A stretch of 64,000 nt of DNA, taken from Pseudogemmobacter sp044142105 (GTDB lineage Bacteria; Pseudomonadota; Alphaproteobacteria; Rhodobacterales; Rhodobacteraceae). This document shows positions 34,737 through 42,865 of this stretch, in pieces. A model generated the notes under the pieces. The model searched no databases, was not told the DNA's origin, and saw nothing but the letters and a program-made list of their open reading frames with translations. Every line of letters starts with the position of its first letter. Within the stretch, counting starts at the first letter, position 1. Both the position numbers and the translations under genes were made by a program. The DNA is taken from the NCBI RefSeq assembly GCF_044142105.1, contig NZ_JBGTYM010000002.1, positions 186,001 to 250,000 of the forward strand, given 5' to 3'.

Positions 34737-35435
34737 TCAGGCTGCGCGAATCGTCCCGCTTTTCGGACCGCTCTGCGCTGCTGGCTGCGGTGCCGCCGGT
34801 TCGGTCGCGCTGGCGGCCGCTGCGGCGACGGCGGGCGCGGTCAGCAGCGCCCCGGCCAGCGAGGTTGCCAGCGACAGGCCAAGCGTCAGCGCCTCATCCC
34901 TGAAAAAACTCCCGGTCTTGTCGGATGCGAAGCGGCGGGCGTTTTGTAACGCCTTCGTCTCGCCGTCGCGCTGCGGCAGCGCATGGGCAAGTGCCGCGCC
35001 CGCGGCTGCGATCACTGCCGAGGCGATCAGAGGATTGTCGCGCATCGCCCGGAAACCGGCGGCGAGCAGGGGATTGGTCGGTTCCGCCATCGGGGTCTCC
35101 TGTTCAGGGCGCGGGTTGCGGGCCGAAAAAGGCGCATGGCGCAGGGTCGGGCGCGGGGAGGCGGGCGCGTCATCGGGTTTCACCGTCGCCGAGGCCGGGG
35201 CCGTCGACGCCGCAGCTGCCGGGCGCATGGCCGAAAGGAGATGCGAGGGCAGAAGCCGTTCCTTGAGCGAGGACCCTGCCCGACGGGCAAGAGCGCCAGG
35301 CGCCATTTCGCGCTTCAGCGCTGCGAGCGCCGCATCAAGATCGGCACGGTCAGCGGCGAGTTGCGCTTCGGCTGCGGCCAGTTCGGCTTCGGGCGAGCGC
35401 GGGTCAGGCTTGGCCTTTGGTGTCATGACGTCCAT
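34737..35435 (-). CDS. Membrane-associated protein with DUF3618-like N-terminus
   Basis: 232 aa. The N-terminal 45 residues (RSPEAELAAAEAQLAADRADLDAALAALKREMAPGAL) resemble the DUF3618 pattern of a short helical segment found next to holin-like proteins. A Pro/Ala-rich linker covers 65-115. The rest has hydrophobic helices near 135-152 and 185-212 and ends in a Pro/Ala/Gln tail. Third gene of the stress-controlled operon starting at 36362; its start overlaps the preceding gene by 32 bases. Confidence 0.7.
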   Translation of the reverse strand: MDVMTPKAKPDPRSPEAELAAAEAQLAADRADLDAALAALKREMAPGALARRAGSSLKERLLPSHLLSAMRPAAAASTAPASATVKPDDAPASPRPTLRHAPFSARNPRPEQETPMAEPTNPLLAAGFRAMRDNPLIASAVIAAAGAALAHALPQRDGETKALQNARRFASDKTGSFFRDEALTLGLSLATSLAGALLTAPAVAAAAASATEPAAPQPAAQSGPKSGTIRAA

Positions 35436-35841
35436 CCTGGGTCAGCTCCGTTTCGAAGGATTCCTGCGGGCTCACCGGCGCGGCGCGCAGGCGGCGAGGC
35501 AGGAAATCGGTCTTGCGCCACAGGCCCGCGCCATGTTGCAGATAGCCCAGCGCCAGAAGCACGAAGGCCAAGCCCACGACCAGCGCCGACCAGACCGGCG
35601 CAAGACCAGCGGCGACCAGCGCCGCGACGGCAGCCCCGGCCAGCACATTCAGCCCGACCAGGGCCAGAATGCCTGCCAGCGCGATCTGTGCCGCCGCACG
35701 CGCGGTTTGCCGAAGCGTCACCTGCATCTCGGCCTTGGCAAGCGCGATCTCGCCCCGGACAAGGCGCGAGACGCCGGTGATCACCTCGGCAAAGAGCCCC
35801 GCAAGCGGGGCATCTTCACTGTCAGGATAGCGCCGGGTCAC
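35404..35841 (-). CDS. Phage-holin-family (holin superfamily III type) membrane protein
   Basis: 145 aa. An amphipathic N-terminus (GLFAEVITGVSRLVRGEIALAKAEMQ) is followed by two strong membrane helices (about 50-73 and 78-102) and a charged tail. The order DUF883-like, holin-like, DUF3618-like is frequent in proteobacterial genomes and is usually linked to stress or envelope maintenance, not phage lysis. The start overlaps the stop of the preceding gene by four bases. Confidence 0.78.
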   Translation of the reverse strand: MTRRYPDSEDAPLAGLFAEVITGVSRLVRGEIALAKAEMQVTLRQTARAAAQIALAGILALVGLNVLAGAAVAALVAAGLAPVWSALVVGLAFVLLALGYLQHGAGLWRKTDFLPRRLRAAPVSPQESFETELTQDGRHDTKGQA

Positions 35842-36362
35842 GACCGGGCGCCGCCGTTATTGGCCCGCAGCATCCGGGCCAGGGCAAAGCCGACCACAGC
35901 AGCTCCGGCCGCGAAGGCTGCGGGGTTGCGGCGCGCCAGCGCCTTCACGTCTCCGGCCATTTCGGTGAAGCTGCGCTCGCGCAGGGTCTCGGCCACCACG
36001 CTTGCACCGTCCGACATTGCGGTCAGGGCGCGGGTCTGCAAGGCGGGGGCGCCGGGGGCATCCGCGGCGCGGCGCAGCGTGTCGGCAAGGCGGTCACCCG
36101 CATCGGCGATCGCGCCCCGCGCGCCTTCGATCTTGCTGGCTGCGGCATCACGAAGCTGACCTGCGGCATCACTGGCCTTCGAGGTGAGGTCGGCACCGAG
36201 TTCGCTGGCTTTCGACGACAGATCAGCGCCAACGCTGCGCAGTTTGCTGCCTGCCATTTCCGCGGCGGTCTCGGCGGTGTCCATCGCCTGGGTCGCGGTA
36301 TCGCGCGCCGCATCTGCGGTCGCATCGGCTTTGGACTTCAGAATGTTGGAATCGATCGACAT
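35838..36362 (-). CDS. Long helical Ala/Ser/Lys-rich stress protein with C-terminal membrane helix (DUF883-like)
   Basis: 174 aa from ATG 36362, which has AGGA eight bases upstream; longer in-frame starts at 36371 and 36389 are less well placed. Repeating 11-residue-like helical segments (SKADATADAARDTATQAMDTAETA, SKASELGADLTSKASDAAGQ) recall LEA-type and DUF883 proteins. A C-terminal hydrophobic helix (RNPAAFAAGAAVVGFALARML) probably anchors it to ribosomes or membrane, as in ElaB/YqjD. First gene of an operon with an EcfG promoter. Confidence 0.72.
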   Translation of the reverse strand: MSIDSNILKSKADATADAARDTATQAMDTAETAAEMAGSKLRSVGADLSSKASELGADLTSKASDAAGQLRDAAASKIEGARGAIADAGDRLADTLRRAADAPGAPALQTRALTAMSDGASVVAETLRERSFTEMAGDVKALARRNPAAFAAGAAVVGFALARMLRANNGGARS

Positions 36363-36456
36363 GGCGGTCATCCTTTCGGCTTGAGGCAAACTCGGCTTGA
36401 GGCAAAAGGGGCAGAGCGCGCATCAGGCACGCCGGCCCTGCCTTCTCTGCTAGTCC

Positions 36457-36481
36457 AACGCGTGATGCGCGCGAGGGTTCC
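36457..36481 (-). promoter_or_regulatory. EcfG promoter of the DUF883/holin operon
   Basis: On the minus strand GGAAC at 36481-36477, 16-bp spacer, CGTT at 36460-36457. The predicted leader is about 85 nt. Confidence 0.85.
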
Positions 36482-36594
36482 GTCCTGAGAAGCATAAGGT
36501 GCAAGGGAAGGCCGGAGTCCAGCCTGCATCTGCACGCGTGCCCGTCTGTGCCCCCGCTGGACGTCAAATTGCCGCAGCATGGGCGTGGGGGCAG

Positions 36595-36619
36595 GGAACC
36601 GTCAGGCGGGCTGCACGTT
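36595..36619 (+). promoter_or_regulatory. EcfG promoter of the DUF1328 gene
   Basis: GGAAC at 36595-36599, 16-bp spacer, CGTT at 36616-36619, about 87 bp before the start codon. Confidence 0.85.
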
Positions 36620-36705
36620 GGATATGCAGAACGACCGGAACCCCGCTTCGAACCCAGGGTGATCGTGACCCAGAGTTCCTTGCGACCCTTCAAAAGGAGA
36701 TCATC

Positions 36706-36879
36706 ATGCTCGGTTGGGCCCTTACCTTCCTCGTCATCGCGCTGATCGCGGCTGTGCTTGGCTTCGGCGGCATCGCCGGCGCATCGGCCGGTATCGCGCA
36801 GATTCTGTTCTTCATCTTCCTGGCGCTGTTCGTGATCTCGCTGATCGCCCGCGCCGCGCGCGGCAAGCCGCCGCTGTAA
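36706..36879 (+). CDS. DUF1328 family small membrane protein
   Basis: 57 aa, two membrane helices (about 3-22 and 27-47). The sequence MLGWALTFLVIALIAAVLGF then GGIAGASAGIAQILFFIFL is the DUF1328/YtjA pattern. The ribosome site AAAGGAG precedes the ATG. Single-gene unit with EcfG promoter and terminator. Function unknown; family members are commonly stress-induced. Confidence 0.92.
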   Translation: MLGWALTFLVIALIAAVLGFGGIAGASAGIAQILFFIFLALFVISLIARAARGKPPL

Positions 36880-36915
36880 GCTTTCCCGCTCCCTGTCCCT
36901 AGGAGCCAAACTCGA

Positions 36916-36944
36916 GGCCGCAGGTTCGCCCTGCGGCCTTTTTT
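36916..36944 (+). terminator. Terminator of the DUF1328 gene
   Basis: Perfect 9-bp stem GGCCGCAGG/CCTGCGGCC, TTCGC loop, six T residues. Confidence 0.95.
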
Positions 36945-36996
36945 GCTGCCCAGCCGGGACGGAAAGGACCGCCAAGAAACGGGCGGGCCGATAAGA

Positions 36997-37020
36997 AAAG
37001 CCCCGGCGCAGGGCCGGGGC
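36997..37020 (-). terminator. Terminator downstream of the 37063-37617 gene
   Basis: Read on the minus strand: GCCCCGGC/GCCGGGGC stem followed by TTTT, 43 bases beyond the stop. Confidence 0.85.
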
Positions 37021-37062
37021 AGGTGAGGGACAGGCACAGGACCCTGGCAGGGTCGGAGAATT

Positions 37063-37617
37063 TCAGGCGGGCGCAGAGACGGTCAGGACGATGCGGCTGT
37101 CGGCAAGCCCGGGGCGGAGGCCTTCGGCAAAACTTGTCAACGTGGCGGTCGATGCCGGGTCCGAGGGGATGAGGGTGATCTCGCCATGCCCCTGGGCACG
37201 CAGCGCGGGCAGAAAGGCAAGAACCACGCGCATGATCGCCAGCGTGTCAGCGGCGCCATCGCCACAGGGCGCAAGGATCAGCCGACCAATCGGCCCCTCC
37301 GCCTGGGCTTCAAGCAGCAGGCGGCTGATCTCGGCGCTTTGGCGGAGGTTGACCCAGAGGCGTGTCGCGGAAGGCAGGGCAAGTTCGGCGAGAGACATCG
37401 CCACAGGAGCATCGCCCGCCACGACGATCCTCCCGCCGCGATCATGCAGCAGGGCGATTTCTGGCAGGGACAGGGCGGCGGGGGTGACAAGGATGCCCGG
37501 CGCAACCGCAGGGGCCTTGGTCGCGCGGCCGGTCTTGCGCCGCGCCGCAGGACCCGAGCAGGACAGCTTGGCATCTGGCTGCGCGCTGGACGGGCGTTCG
37601 ATGGCGATGGACGGCAT
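37063..37617 (-). CDS. Unknown protein under EcfG control
   Basis: 184 aa from ATG 37617. The first 45 residues are basic and Ser/Ala/Pro-rich; the remainder is an alpha/beta domain (LPEIALLHDRGGRIVVAGDA...PSATRLWVNLRQSAEISRLLLEAQAEGPIGRLILAPCGDGAADTLAIMRVVLAFLPAL). This resembles a Rossmann-like fold without a recognisable active site. The upstream in-frame extension to 37800 runs through the promoter and is rejected. It has its own EcfG promoter and terminator and is divergent from a HisKA_2 kinase. Confidence 0.68.
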   Translation of the reverse strand: MPSIAIERPSSAQPDAKLSCSGPAARRKTGRATKAPAVAPGILVTPAALSLPEIALLHDRGGRIVVAGDAPVAMSLAELALPSATRLWVNLRQSAEISRLLLEAQAEGPIGRLILAPCGDGAADTLAIMRVVLAFLPALRAQGHGEITLIPSDPASTATLTSFAEGLRPGLADSRIVLTVSAPA

Positions 37618-37639
37618 GGCTTCCCCCTGTTTACGAACA

Positions 37640-37664
37640 AACGCCCCGGTTGCCGATTGGTTCC
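37640..37664 (-). promoter_or_regulatory. EcfG promoter of the 37063-37617 gene
   Basis: On the minus strand GGAAC at 37664-37660, 16-bp spacer, CGTT at 37643-37640, about 23 bp before the start codon. Confidence 0.82.
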
Positions 37665-37786
37665 GGCTTGTGTCAGGAGACAAAATTTGCCGGGTTGGAA
37701 TTTGCCCACTGGCGGCGGCGCGCCGAAACCATATGGTCGTTGCAAGCGGGGCAATCGCGCCCGCGCGGGGGATAGACTGGCGGGAA

Positions 37787-38863
37787 ATGCGTACGATCAT
37801 TCATGAAATTCTGCCGGCCGTGCCTGCGAATGTCCGCGCCGAGAACGAGGCGCTGTTTGGCCGCTTCGGGCTTTTGCTGTTGCGTAAGCACAGCCTGGCC
37901 TATTCCACCGGATTTGCGCTGGCCGCCATCGTGATCTCGACGCTGATGCGGGTGGCGATGGAGGGCTATCTTCCACAGGGCTTTCCGTTTCTAACGTTCT
38001 TCCCCGCCGTTCTTGTTACGCTGGTTTTTGCCGGAGTGCAGGCGGGGGCCATCGTCTCGGTGCTCTGCGGCCTGATCGCCTGGCGCTTCTTCGTGTCGCC
38101 CGGTGACGGCTTCAGTTTCGACAGCGGCGCGCTTTTGGCGATGGTCTTTTACATCGTCATCACCGCCGCCGAAGTCTTCTTCGTCGCGGCCACGGTGGCG
38201 GCGCTGCGGGTGCTGGATGAGACCAAGCGCCGCGCCTCGGAGATCGCGCGCTCTCGCGAACTGATGTTCTCCGAATTGCAGCATCGGGTGTCGAACAATC
38301 TTGCCACCGTGGCGGCGCTGCTGCGGATGCAATCGACGCGCAGCGACCAGCCCGAGGTGAAGAAGGCGCTGAGCGAGGCGACGCAGCGGATCTCGACCGT
38401 GTCGCGGCTGCAACGCAGCCTGCATTCGCCCGATCTTCAGGACGTGGTGGCCGATGAGTTTCTACGTCACCTCACCACCGAGACGCTGGAAGCAAGCCAC
38501 CTTGAGTCGCGCCCCGATGTCAGCATGACGGTCGAGCCCCTGATCCTGAACCGCGATCAGGCCGTGCCGCTGGGGTTGATCACCAGCGAGATGGTGATGA
38601 ATGCGCTGGAACATGGGATGCCAGAGCAGGGCAAGGCCCGGCTGCGGCTGAGCCTTGCCCGCCAGGGTGAGGGTGAGAACCGCCGCGCCGTATTGGAGGT
38701 GCAGGACAATGGCAGGGGGCTGCCCGAAGACTTCTCGCTTGAGAAGGCGCCGAGCCTGGGCCTGTCGATCGCCCGCCAATTCGCGCAGCAGCTTGGCGGC
38801 GAGATGACGATGCAGCCTGGCCCAGAGGGTGGAACGCTGTCGCGGCTGGACTTCCCGATCTAG
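37787..38863 (+). CDS. HisKA_2 sensor histidine kinase with DUF4118-like membrane domain
   Basis: 358 aa from ATG 37787. Three to four membrane helices in residues 35-145 resemble DUF4118 (LTFFPAVLVTLVFAGVQAGAIVSVLCGLIAWRFFVSP). The HisKA_2 motif ELQHRVSNNLATVAALLRMQ carries the phospho-acceptor His, and the ATPase domain is complete: N-box SEMVMNALEHG, DNGRGLP, and SLGLSIARQFAQQLGG. HWE/HisKA_2 kinases phosphorylate PhyR in other alphaproteobacteria, so this is the better candidate for the active stress kinase. The start is placed at the first ATG before the membrane helices; the open frame upstream is non-coding. Confidence 0.88.
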   Translation: MRTIIHEILPAVPANVRAENEALFGRFGLLLLRKHSLAYSTGFALAAIVISTLMRVAMEGYLPQGFPFLTFFPAVLVTLVFAGVQAGAIVSVLCGLIAWRFFVSPGDGFSFDSGALLAMVFYIVITAAEVFFVAATVAALRVLDETKRRASEIARSRELMFSELQHRVSNNLATVAALLRMQSTRSDQPEVKKALSEATQRISTVSRLQRSLHSPDLQDVVADEFLRHLTTETLEASHLESRPDVSMTVEPLILNRDQAVPLGLITSEMVMNALEHGMPEQGKARLRLSLARQGEGENRRAVLEVQDNGRGLPEDFSLEKAPSLGLSIARQFAQQLGGEMTMQPGPEGGTLSRLDFPI

Positions 38864-39137
38864 CTTGCGCGTTCGCGCCAGGCGCTTCGGGCTTGAGGGG
38901 GCGATTGGCCGCGGAAATCGGCGTGCGGTTTTGGGGCAGGTGAAGATGTGGTCGCTGCCCCCCCGGCGGCAGTCTGCCCGGCTGCACAAGGGCACAGGCG
39001 CGCTGTCGACTGTTCATCGGCACAAGTGCCCTTTGCTGAGAGGTATTCGCCCTGCGGGCGCCGGCGCGGAAGTTTGGCGATTTCAGCCGAAGCCCGTGGC
39101 GCGCGAGAAACCTCTTTGGCACGTCACAGTCAGACCA

Positions 39138-41126
39138 TTACGCGGCGGGGCTGGGCACCAGCACCATGCGCCTGCGGGCAGGCTTGCGCGGGGTCGTGGC
39201 GGGCAGCGGCACGGGCTCAACCTCGCGGAAGGCCTCGGTCAGAGCTTCGTCCACCGTACCGACGCAGAAGTCCGCGCCGGTTGCGATGATTTCCTCCCTC
39301 GTCTCCGCGCTTGGCGGCGACATCGGCATGCCCGGGTCCAGCGTTTCGGGCGCGCGCCACAGGACCACACCCACGCGCATTTGCGGCGCTGCGCGCTTGA
39401 TGCGGCGCAGATGCAGGATCGCGCCACGGGCCGGCGCGGGATCGAGGAAGTTGATCACCACGCATTGCGCGCCGCTTTGCGTGACGGCATTGAAACGCGC
39501 CGGCGTCAGGCTGTCATGCGGCAGAACCTGCACCTCGGCGCCCTCGGCGCGGGCCGCCTGTGCCAGTGCCGCCGCGGCGGCATCATCCAGCGCCGAACGC
39601 CCACCCAGACAGATGAGGCTGCGCCCCATGCCCTCGGGTGTAGCATCTTGGTCCTCAGATTCAGACAGTTCTTCGGCCACGGTCGGCTCAATCGTATCGA
39701 GAAAGTCGAAGACCGAGTCCGAAAAGGTCCGTTCCTGCGCCTGGCTCATCGCGGCGCGGGCGTGGTCTGACTGGGCCAGAAGAAGTGCTGGCAGCGTGAC
39801 CTGCTGATGGAAATCGGCCAGGTATTCGTCTTCCAGATCGGCGATGGCACGATAGCTGCTTTCAGCGATGTCGCCGACCAGAAGCCGCTGGTAAAGCCGC
39901 GAATGGGGCGCTAGGACCGGGCGATCGCCGAACAGGATGTCGAAGACAGCGAATTGCGGGATATGCCGCCCCAGAACCACAAGGCAGACTGTCATCGGGG
40001 TGGAGAGGACCAGGCCCAGCGGACCCCAGATCCAGGTCCAGAAGATCGCGGCCACGATGATCGCCAGCGGGCTGACCCCGGTGCGGCTGCCGTAAAGCCA
40101 GGGCTCGATGACATTCGAGGTGATCAGCTCGACCAGGATAAACAGCGCGGCGGTCCATAGAACGGCCGACCAGTCGGGCGAGACCGCGAAAGCCAGAAAC
40201 AAAGGAAAGGCGGCGGCGAGGATCGAGCCGATATAGGGCACGAAGCGCAAGACCAGCGTCAGCATCCCCCACAGGGCCGCATTGGGCACGCCGATCAGCC
40301 AGAGGCCGAGGCCGATCGGCACGGCATAGATGGTGTTTACCAGAAGCTGCGTGAGCAGGTAATGCGCCACCCGCGTTCCCGCCTCTTCCAGAACCTGCGT
40401 GGTGCGGTGGATGTCATTGCTGCCGACCAGCCGGATGAAGCGGTCGCGCAAATCCTCGCGCTGGAGGAGCATGAAGATCACGACCACCACCACGAGACCC
40501 GCCGTTGCCGCCGGGCTGACCAGGGGTACGACAAGATCGGCGAGGATCTGGAACGCATTTCGCCGTTCGACCAGTTCGACCTGCACCGGCTGGCTGCCCT
40601 CGGCCTCTCCCTCGCTCAATGTGGTGCTGATCTCGGAATTGATGGTGCTGGCCATGCGGGTCAGCCGGGCGACGAGGCGGTTTCCGTCATTGTCCGCCTG
40701 AAGCGCCTCGAGCTTGGTGACGATATTGGCCTGGAAGCTGGGCAGCTGCTGGGCAAGAGAACCGACCTGGCCGACCACGATCAGAACGAAGATGCCGATG
40801 GCGGCGAAGGCCAGCGTCACCACGGTCAGCACCGAGACCAGATGGGGAAGGCGCTTGCGGCGCAGGTAGATGACTGCGGGGGCAAGCGCGAAGGTGATCA
40901 GCACCGCGCAGGCCAGCGGCAGGAAAATCTCGCGCCCGACATGCAGGACGGCGACAATCACTACCATGGCGGCGAGCGAGGCCAGGGACAGGCTGCGGGT
41001 CAGGCCGGGGTCATCGCCCGCCGCAAGGCTGACGCCGGTGGCGGGGCGGGACTGCGCGGGAAGGGGGCGCACTGCTGGCTGCGACGGGCCTGTGCCGCGG
41101 TCTTGCTGGTCTGTCACGCGCTCCAC
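39138..41126 (-). CDS. AI-2E family transporter with cytosolic C-terminal extension
   Basis: 662 aa. Eight membrane helices in residues about 45-410 with AI-2E/PerM family blocks (FLPLACAVLITFALAPAVIYL; LLVNTIYAVPIGLGLWLIGVPNAALWG; GSRTGVSPLAIIVAAIFWTWIWGPLGLVLSTPMTVCLVVLG). About 240 extra C-terminal residues form a soluble domain (GMGRSLICLGGRSALDDAAAAALAQAARAEGAEVQVLPHD...GAQCVVINFLD) that looks like a Rossmann or phosphatase-like module seen in long members of the family. The substrate is unknown. Preceded by an EcfG promoter, so part of the stress regulon. Confidence 0.88.
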   Translation of the reverse strand: MERVTDQQDRGTGPSQPAVRPLPAQSRPATGVSLAAGDDPGLTRSLSLASLAAMVVIVAVLHVGREIFLPLACAVLITFALAPAVIYLRRKRLPHLVSVLTVVTLAFAAIGIFVLIVVGQVGSLAQQLPSFQANIVTKLEALQADNDGNRLVARLTRMASTINSEISTTLSEGEAEGSQPVQVELVERRNAFQILADLVVPLVSPAATAGLVVVVVIFMLLQREDLRDRFIRLVGSNDIHRTTQVLEEAGTRVAHYLLTQLLVNTIYAVPIGLGLWLIGVPNAALWGMLTLVLRFVPYIGSILAAAFPLFLAFAVSPDWSAVLWTAALFILVELITSNVIEPWLYGSRTGVSPLAIIVAAIFWTWIWGPLGLVLSTPMTVCLVVLGRHIPQFAVFDILFGDRPVLAPHSRLYQRLLVGDIAESSYRAIADLEDEYLADFHQQVTLPALLLAQSDHARAAMSQAQERTFSDSVFDFLDTIEPTVAEELSESEDQDATPEGMGRSLICLGGRSALDDAAAAALAQAARAEGAEVQVLPHDSLTPARFNAVTQSGAQCVVINFLDPAPARGAILHLRRIKRAAPQMRVGVVLWRAPETLDPGMPMSPPSAETREEIIATGADFCVGTVDEALTEAFREVEPVPLPATTPRKPARRRMVLVPSPAA

Positions 41127-41194
41127 CCTGCAGGCTGGCGACCGGGGCAGCCGCCTGGCCGCCTCCGCCGGGGAACAGCCCGCGGCGGAGAGAT

Positions 41195-41220
41195 AACGCG
41201 GTGGCCAAGGGGGCGGTTCC
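41195..41220 (-). promoter_or_regulatory. EcfG promoter of the AI-2E transporter gene
   Basis: On the minus strand GGAAC at 41220-41216, 17-bp spacer, CGTT at 41198-41195, about 68 bp before the start codon. Confidence 0.82.
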
Positions 41221-41231
41221 CTGTCTGTGGA

Positions 41232-42854
41232 TCAGCTTTTCGCGAGATCTTCGAAAAGTCGCGCCACGCCTTCGGCACCGGGATCGTTGAAGCCCGAGAG
41301 CCGATCCGGGGACAGATAGCTTGCCCGCCCCGCTCTGGCGCGGACCATGCCTGCGGTGGCATCTGCCCCGGCGCGGGAAGCGGCGGCGGCGGCGCCCAGG
41401 CCCTGCGGCAGCGCGGCCAGCGCCGGGGCAAGGGCGTCGATCATCGTGCGGTGGCCTTGGGCCGCGCCGCCGACCTGCATCACCCGGTCAAGCCCTGCCG
41501 ACAGCGCCCCGATCCAGTCCCGCCCCGAAGCGGCCGCATCGCCCGCCGCGGCGAAGAAGATCGCCAGCAGGACGCCGGAAGAGCCACCCATGGTCTGGCT
41601 GAGTTCATTGCCCACGGCGCGGTAAAGCTGGGTGGGGTCGGCCAGCGGCAGGCGGTCCAGCGCTGCGATCAAGGCCCGCGCGGCCCCGGCCAGCGTGCTG
41701 CCGGTATCACCATCGCCTGACCGTGCGTCGAGCGCGTTCAGATCGGCCTCGGCGGCGATCAGGGCCCGGGCGCAGCGTTCCACAAGGGCGCGGCGGGCGG
41801 GATGGGCCGAGGGCAGGGGCTGGATCGGCACCAGCCCGTCGGGCAGCGGGCGCAGCGGCACTTCGGCTAGGGGCAAGCAGCCCGGCCAGGCGCGCGGGGC
41901 GACGGGGATGCAAAGCGCCTCGACCCGGGCGGCGTTGATCGGCAGGAGCGAGAGCGAAAAGCCGTGCATGTCCAGCGAGGTCATCAGCGGCGCCGGACCG
42001 ATCAGCCATTTCAACCGCCCGGCCAGGGGCGACCGGGCCAGTTCCTCGGCCAGAACGCTCATCTCCAGGGGCGTCGTGGCGCCCAGGTTGTTCAGAAGCG
42101 CGACATGATCGCCCTTGCCCAGATGGGCGGCCAGACGGTCGACCACCATGGCCATCGCTGCCCGCGCACCGCCAAAGGCGACCTGTTCCACCCCGGCCTC
42201 GCCATGGATGCCCAGGCCCAGTTCGGCATGACCGGCGGCGATGCGGTCTTCCTTGGGGCTGCCGGGCACGGTGCAGGTGTCGAGGGACATGCCGATGGAA
42301 ATCGCGCCCTTGATCACGCCTTGCGCGGCGGCGGCGATCGTGTCCAGATCCTCGCCCGCCTCGGCCAGGGCGCCGGCGATTTTGTGAACGAACAGCGTCC
42401 CCGCGACGCCGCGCGGCTGCGGCAGGTCGGGCAGGGCGACGTCATCATCGACGATCACCATCGCAACCTTGAGGCCGAAGGCGCGGGCGCGTTCGGCGGC
42501 GAGGCCGAAATTCAGCCGGTCGCCGGTATAGTTCTTGACGATCAGCAGGCAGCCGGCCTTGCCCGTCACTGCGAGAATTCCAGCCAGCACCGCATCGACC
42601 GAGGGCGAGGCGAAAACATCGCCGCAGACCGCCGCCGTCAGCATGCCCTGACCCACGAAACCGGCATGGCTGGGTTCATGGCCCGAGCCGCCGCCCGAGA
42701 CCAGCGCCACTTTGGAGCGGTCCCAGTCGGTGCGGACCACGACCTTGATATGGGGGAAGCCGTCCAGCCGCGCGGCCTTGCCCCCCGCGGTGCGCAGGAA
42801 GCCGTCGATGGCCTCGGTCACCAGGGTTTCCTTGCTGTTCATGAACTGCTTCAT
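41232..42854 (-). CDS. dhaKL: ATP-dependent dihydroxyacetone kinase (DhaK-DhaL fusion)
   Basis: 540 aa from ATG 42854. The DhaK domain (1-325) has VSGGGSGHEPSHAGFVG, NYTGD and the covalent substrate-binding His about 217 in LGIHGEAG. The DhaL domain (about 350-540) has the Mg-ATP motif DARSGDGDTGSTLA, MGGSSGVL and AQGHRTMIDAL. The fused form uses ATP directly instead of the PTS. It phosphorylates dihydroxyacetone or a related triose. It is the last gene of the LacI-linked ABC transporter operon, 11 bases after the second ATPase, which suggests the imported substrate is broken down through a triose or that the kinase acts on it directly. Confidence 0.93.
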   Translation of the reverse strand: MKQFMNSKETLVTEAIDGFLRTAGGKAARLDGFPHIKVVVRTDWDRSKVALVSGGGSGHEPSHAGFVGQGMLTAAVCGDVFASPSVDAVLAGILAVTGKAGCLLIVKNYTGDRLNFGLAAERARAFGLKVAMVIVDDDVALPDLPQPRGVAGTLFVHKIAGALAEAGEDLDTIAAAAQGVIKGAISIGMSLDTCTVPGSPKEDRIAAGHAELGLGIHGEAGVEQVAFGGARAAMAMVVDRLAAHLGKGDHVALLNNLGATTPLEMSVLAEELARSPLAGRLKWLIGPAPLMTSLDMHGFSLSLLPINAARVEALCIPVAPRAWPGCLPLAEVPLRPLPDGLVPIQPLPSAHPARRALVERCARALIAAEADLNALDARSGDGDTGSTLAGAARALIAALDRLPLADPTQLYRAVGNELSQTMGGSSGVLLAIFFAAAGDAAASGRDWIGALSAGLDRVMQVGGAAQGHRTMIDALAPALAALPQGLGAAAAASRAGADATAGMVRARAGRASYLSPDRLSGFNDPGAEGVARLFEDLAKS

Positions 42855-42865
42855 GGCGGGCTCCG

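Noticed and set aside
35404..35841. Prophage signal from a holin-family protein
   Set aside because: No endolysin, capsid, tail or integrase gene is present; the neighbours and the EcfG promoter fit a chromosomal stress operon.
37618..37800. Longer N-terminus for the minus-strand 184-aa protein
   Set aside because: The added residues would cross the EcfG promoter at 37640-37664; the start at 37617 fits a transcript from that promoter.
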